A stretch of 6,014 bases of DNA from Omnitrophica bacterium GWA2_41_15 (GTDB lineage Bacteria > Omnitrophota > Gorgyraeia > Gorgyraeales > Gorgyraeaceae), in the NCBI GenBank assembly GCA_919902485.1, contig CAKKRB010000080.1:1-6014 (forward strand), given 5' to 3'. The notes under the pieces were generated by a model that did no database searches, was not told the DNA's origin, and worked only from the letters and a program-made list of their open reading frames with translations. Positions 5,068-6,014 of this stretch are shown here, in pieces (positions within the stretch are counted from its first letter, which is position 1; each line of letters begins with the position of its first letter). Position numbers and translations under genes: made by a program.

Positions 5068-6014
5068 ATGGTTAATATAAATTTCATACATCTGCCTGAC
5101 TTTAAAGATATTACAAAGAATAAAAAAATAGAAGTATTGCCGATTCCGGAAAAAGCAATCCTTTCTTTATCCCAGCATGCAGGCGCGCCTTCTGAGCCTT
5201 TGGTCCAGGTTGGGGATAGTGTTAAGACAGGCTCATTGATAGCCCAGGCAAAAGGCTTTATCTCTGCAAACCTTCATTCAAGCATCTCAGGCAAGGTTAT
5301 TGCAATAGAAGACAGCCCTCATTCTGTAATAGGGGTCTCCAGGGCAATTATCATAGAATCAGACGGTCAGGATACAAAGGCATATCTGGATTCAACAGAA
5401 GATATAATAAAACTGATAAAAAACGCTGGCATTGTTGGATTAGGAGGCGCGGCATTTCCCACAGATGTTAAAATGAGCCCGCCCGCCAACAGAAAAATAG
5501 ACACGCTTATTATAAATGGCGCAGAATGCGAGCCTTTTTTAACATGCGATCACCGCTTGATGCTTGAAAAACCAAAGGAAATAATATCAGGGATTCAATT
5601 AATAGCAAAGGCCTTAGGAGTAAAAGATGTAATTATGGGCATAGAGGAAAATAAGATAGATGCGATAGGGATTTTAAATAGCGCTATATTTGCGCTCAAG
5701 GCTCAAGGTTCAACCCCATACCACAAGGATACGGGGCATGGGTTCAAGGTAAAAGCGCTCAAAACAAGGTATCCGCAGGGAGGAGAAAAACAGCTCATTA
5801 AGACTTTGTTGAATAAAGAAGTGCCTTCCGGAGGGCTGCCTCTTGATATAGGAGTGGTGGTGAATAATGTGCAGACGGTTTTTGCGGTTTACGAAGCAGT
5901 TAATTTAAAAAAACCATTATATGAAAGGGTGATAACTGTATCAGGCAGTTTTCCAGGCATGGCGAAAAATATTTTAGCAAGGATAGGCACCCCGATAAAA
6001 GATATATTGGATTT
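5068..6014 (+). CDS. rnfC: RnfC, Rnf complex NADH-binding/Fe-S subunit (3' end outside window)
   Basis: The first 315 residues of RnfC, usually about 430-450 aa in minimal forms. RnfC is the peripheral subunit of the membrane Rnf complex. It exchanges electrons with NAD(H), while the complex couples ferredoxin:NAD+ oxidoreduction to Na+ or H+ transport. The N-terminal barrel-like domain is seen around HAGAPSEPLVQVGDSVKTG (37-55) and the HSSISGKV segment (70-77). The NADH/FMN-binding fold, shared with the complex I 51-kDa subunit, shows GLGGAAFPT (124-132), NGAECEP (150-156), TCDHRLMLE (159-167) and YPQGGEKQLI (235-244). The VVVNNVQT segment (263-270) is also typical. The usual GLGGAGFPT has Ala for Gly at 129, a mild deviation. 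The two CxxCxxCxxxCP 4Fe-4S motifs would lie beyond the edge, as would rnfD/G/E/A/B if the operon is standard. ATG 5068 is chosen because family similarity begins shortly after it. It has no SD, and the promoter places it at the very 5' end of the mRNA. Confidence 0.94.
   Translation, partial: MVNINFIHLPDFKDITKNKKIEVLPIPEKAILSLSQHAGAPSEPLVQVGDSVKTGSLIAQAKGFISANLHSSISGKVIAIEDSPHSVIGVSRAIIIESDGQDTKAYLDSTEDIIKLIKNAGIVGLGGAAFPTDVKMSPPANRKIDTLIINGAECEPFLTCDHRLMLEKPKEIISGIQLIAKALGVKDVIMGIEENKIDAIGILNSAIFALKAQGSTPYHKDTGHGFKVKALKTRYPQGGEKQLIKTLLNKEVPSGGLPLDIGVVVNNVQTVFAVYEAVNLKKPLYERVITVSGSFPGMAKNILARIGTPIKDILD

Overview
The window is a compact bacterial chromosome segment: short intergenic gaps, genes mostly on the + strand, moderate-to-low G+C, heavy use of ATA (Ile) and AGA/AGG (Arg) codons, and tRNA genes with encoded CCA. 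The gene set fits an anaerobic, deep-branching bacterium: an NtrB-type histidine kinase, an ExeA-like ATPase, an Rnf complex gene and tiny cysteine-rich proteins. My impression is a Candidatus Omnitrophota-like or related uncultured lineage. That is a guess from style and gene mix, not a demonstrated assignment.

Left part (1-500). The 3' part of a tRNA-Arg(ACG) enters from the left edge. It is followed by a 12-bp A/T-rich stem-loop, then a small gene with a good Shine-Dalgarno (SD) for a 65-residue CxxC zinc-ribbon-like protein.

Signalling operon (510-3289). Three tightly packed + strand genes encode a multi-pass membrane histidine kinase, a receiver-only response regulator (29-bp gap) and an ExeA-like AAA+ ATPase (6-bp gap). 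The regulator has no output domain, so the ATPase next to it is a natural candidate partner. ATPases of this family usually serve envelope secretion, pilus or exopolysaccharide machinery.

Middle (3290-4815). A complete tRNA-Thr(CGT) is followed immediately by two tandem imperfect hairpins that fill the leader of an MFS exporter gene. The first arm can also pair with the last arm, giving two mutually exclusive folds.

Right part (4816-6014). An uncatalogued minus-strand gene of 55 codons encodes a protein with an exactly duplicated CCxxCx5C motif. It diverges from rnfC, the NADH/FMN-binding-family subunit of the Rnf complex, which runs off the right edge. The 78-bp gap between them holds two near-consensus sigma-70 promoters back to back, both with 17-bp spacers, sharing one TTGTCAA heptamer as their -35 element. 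The cysteine-rich transcript would carry a perfect AGGAGG, whereas the rnfC transcript would be nearly leaderless. This promoter pair and its miniprotein are the most distinctive things in the window.
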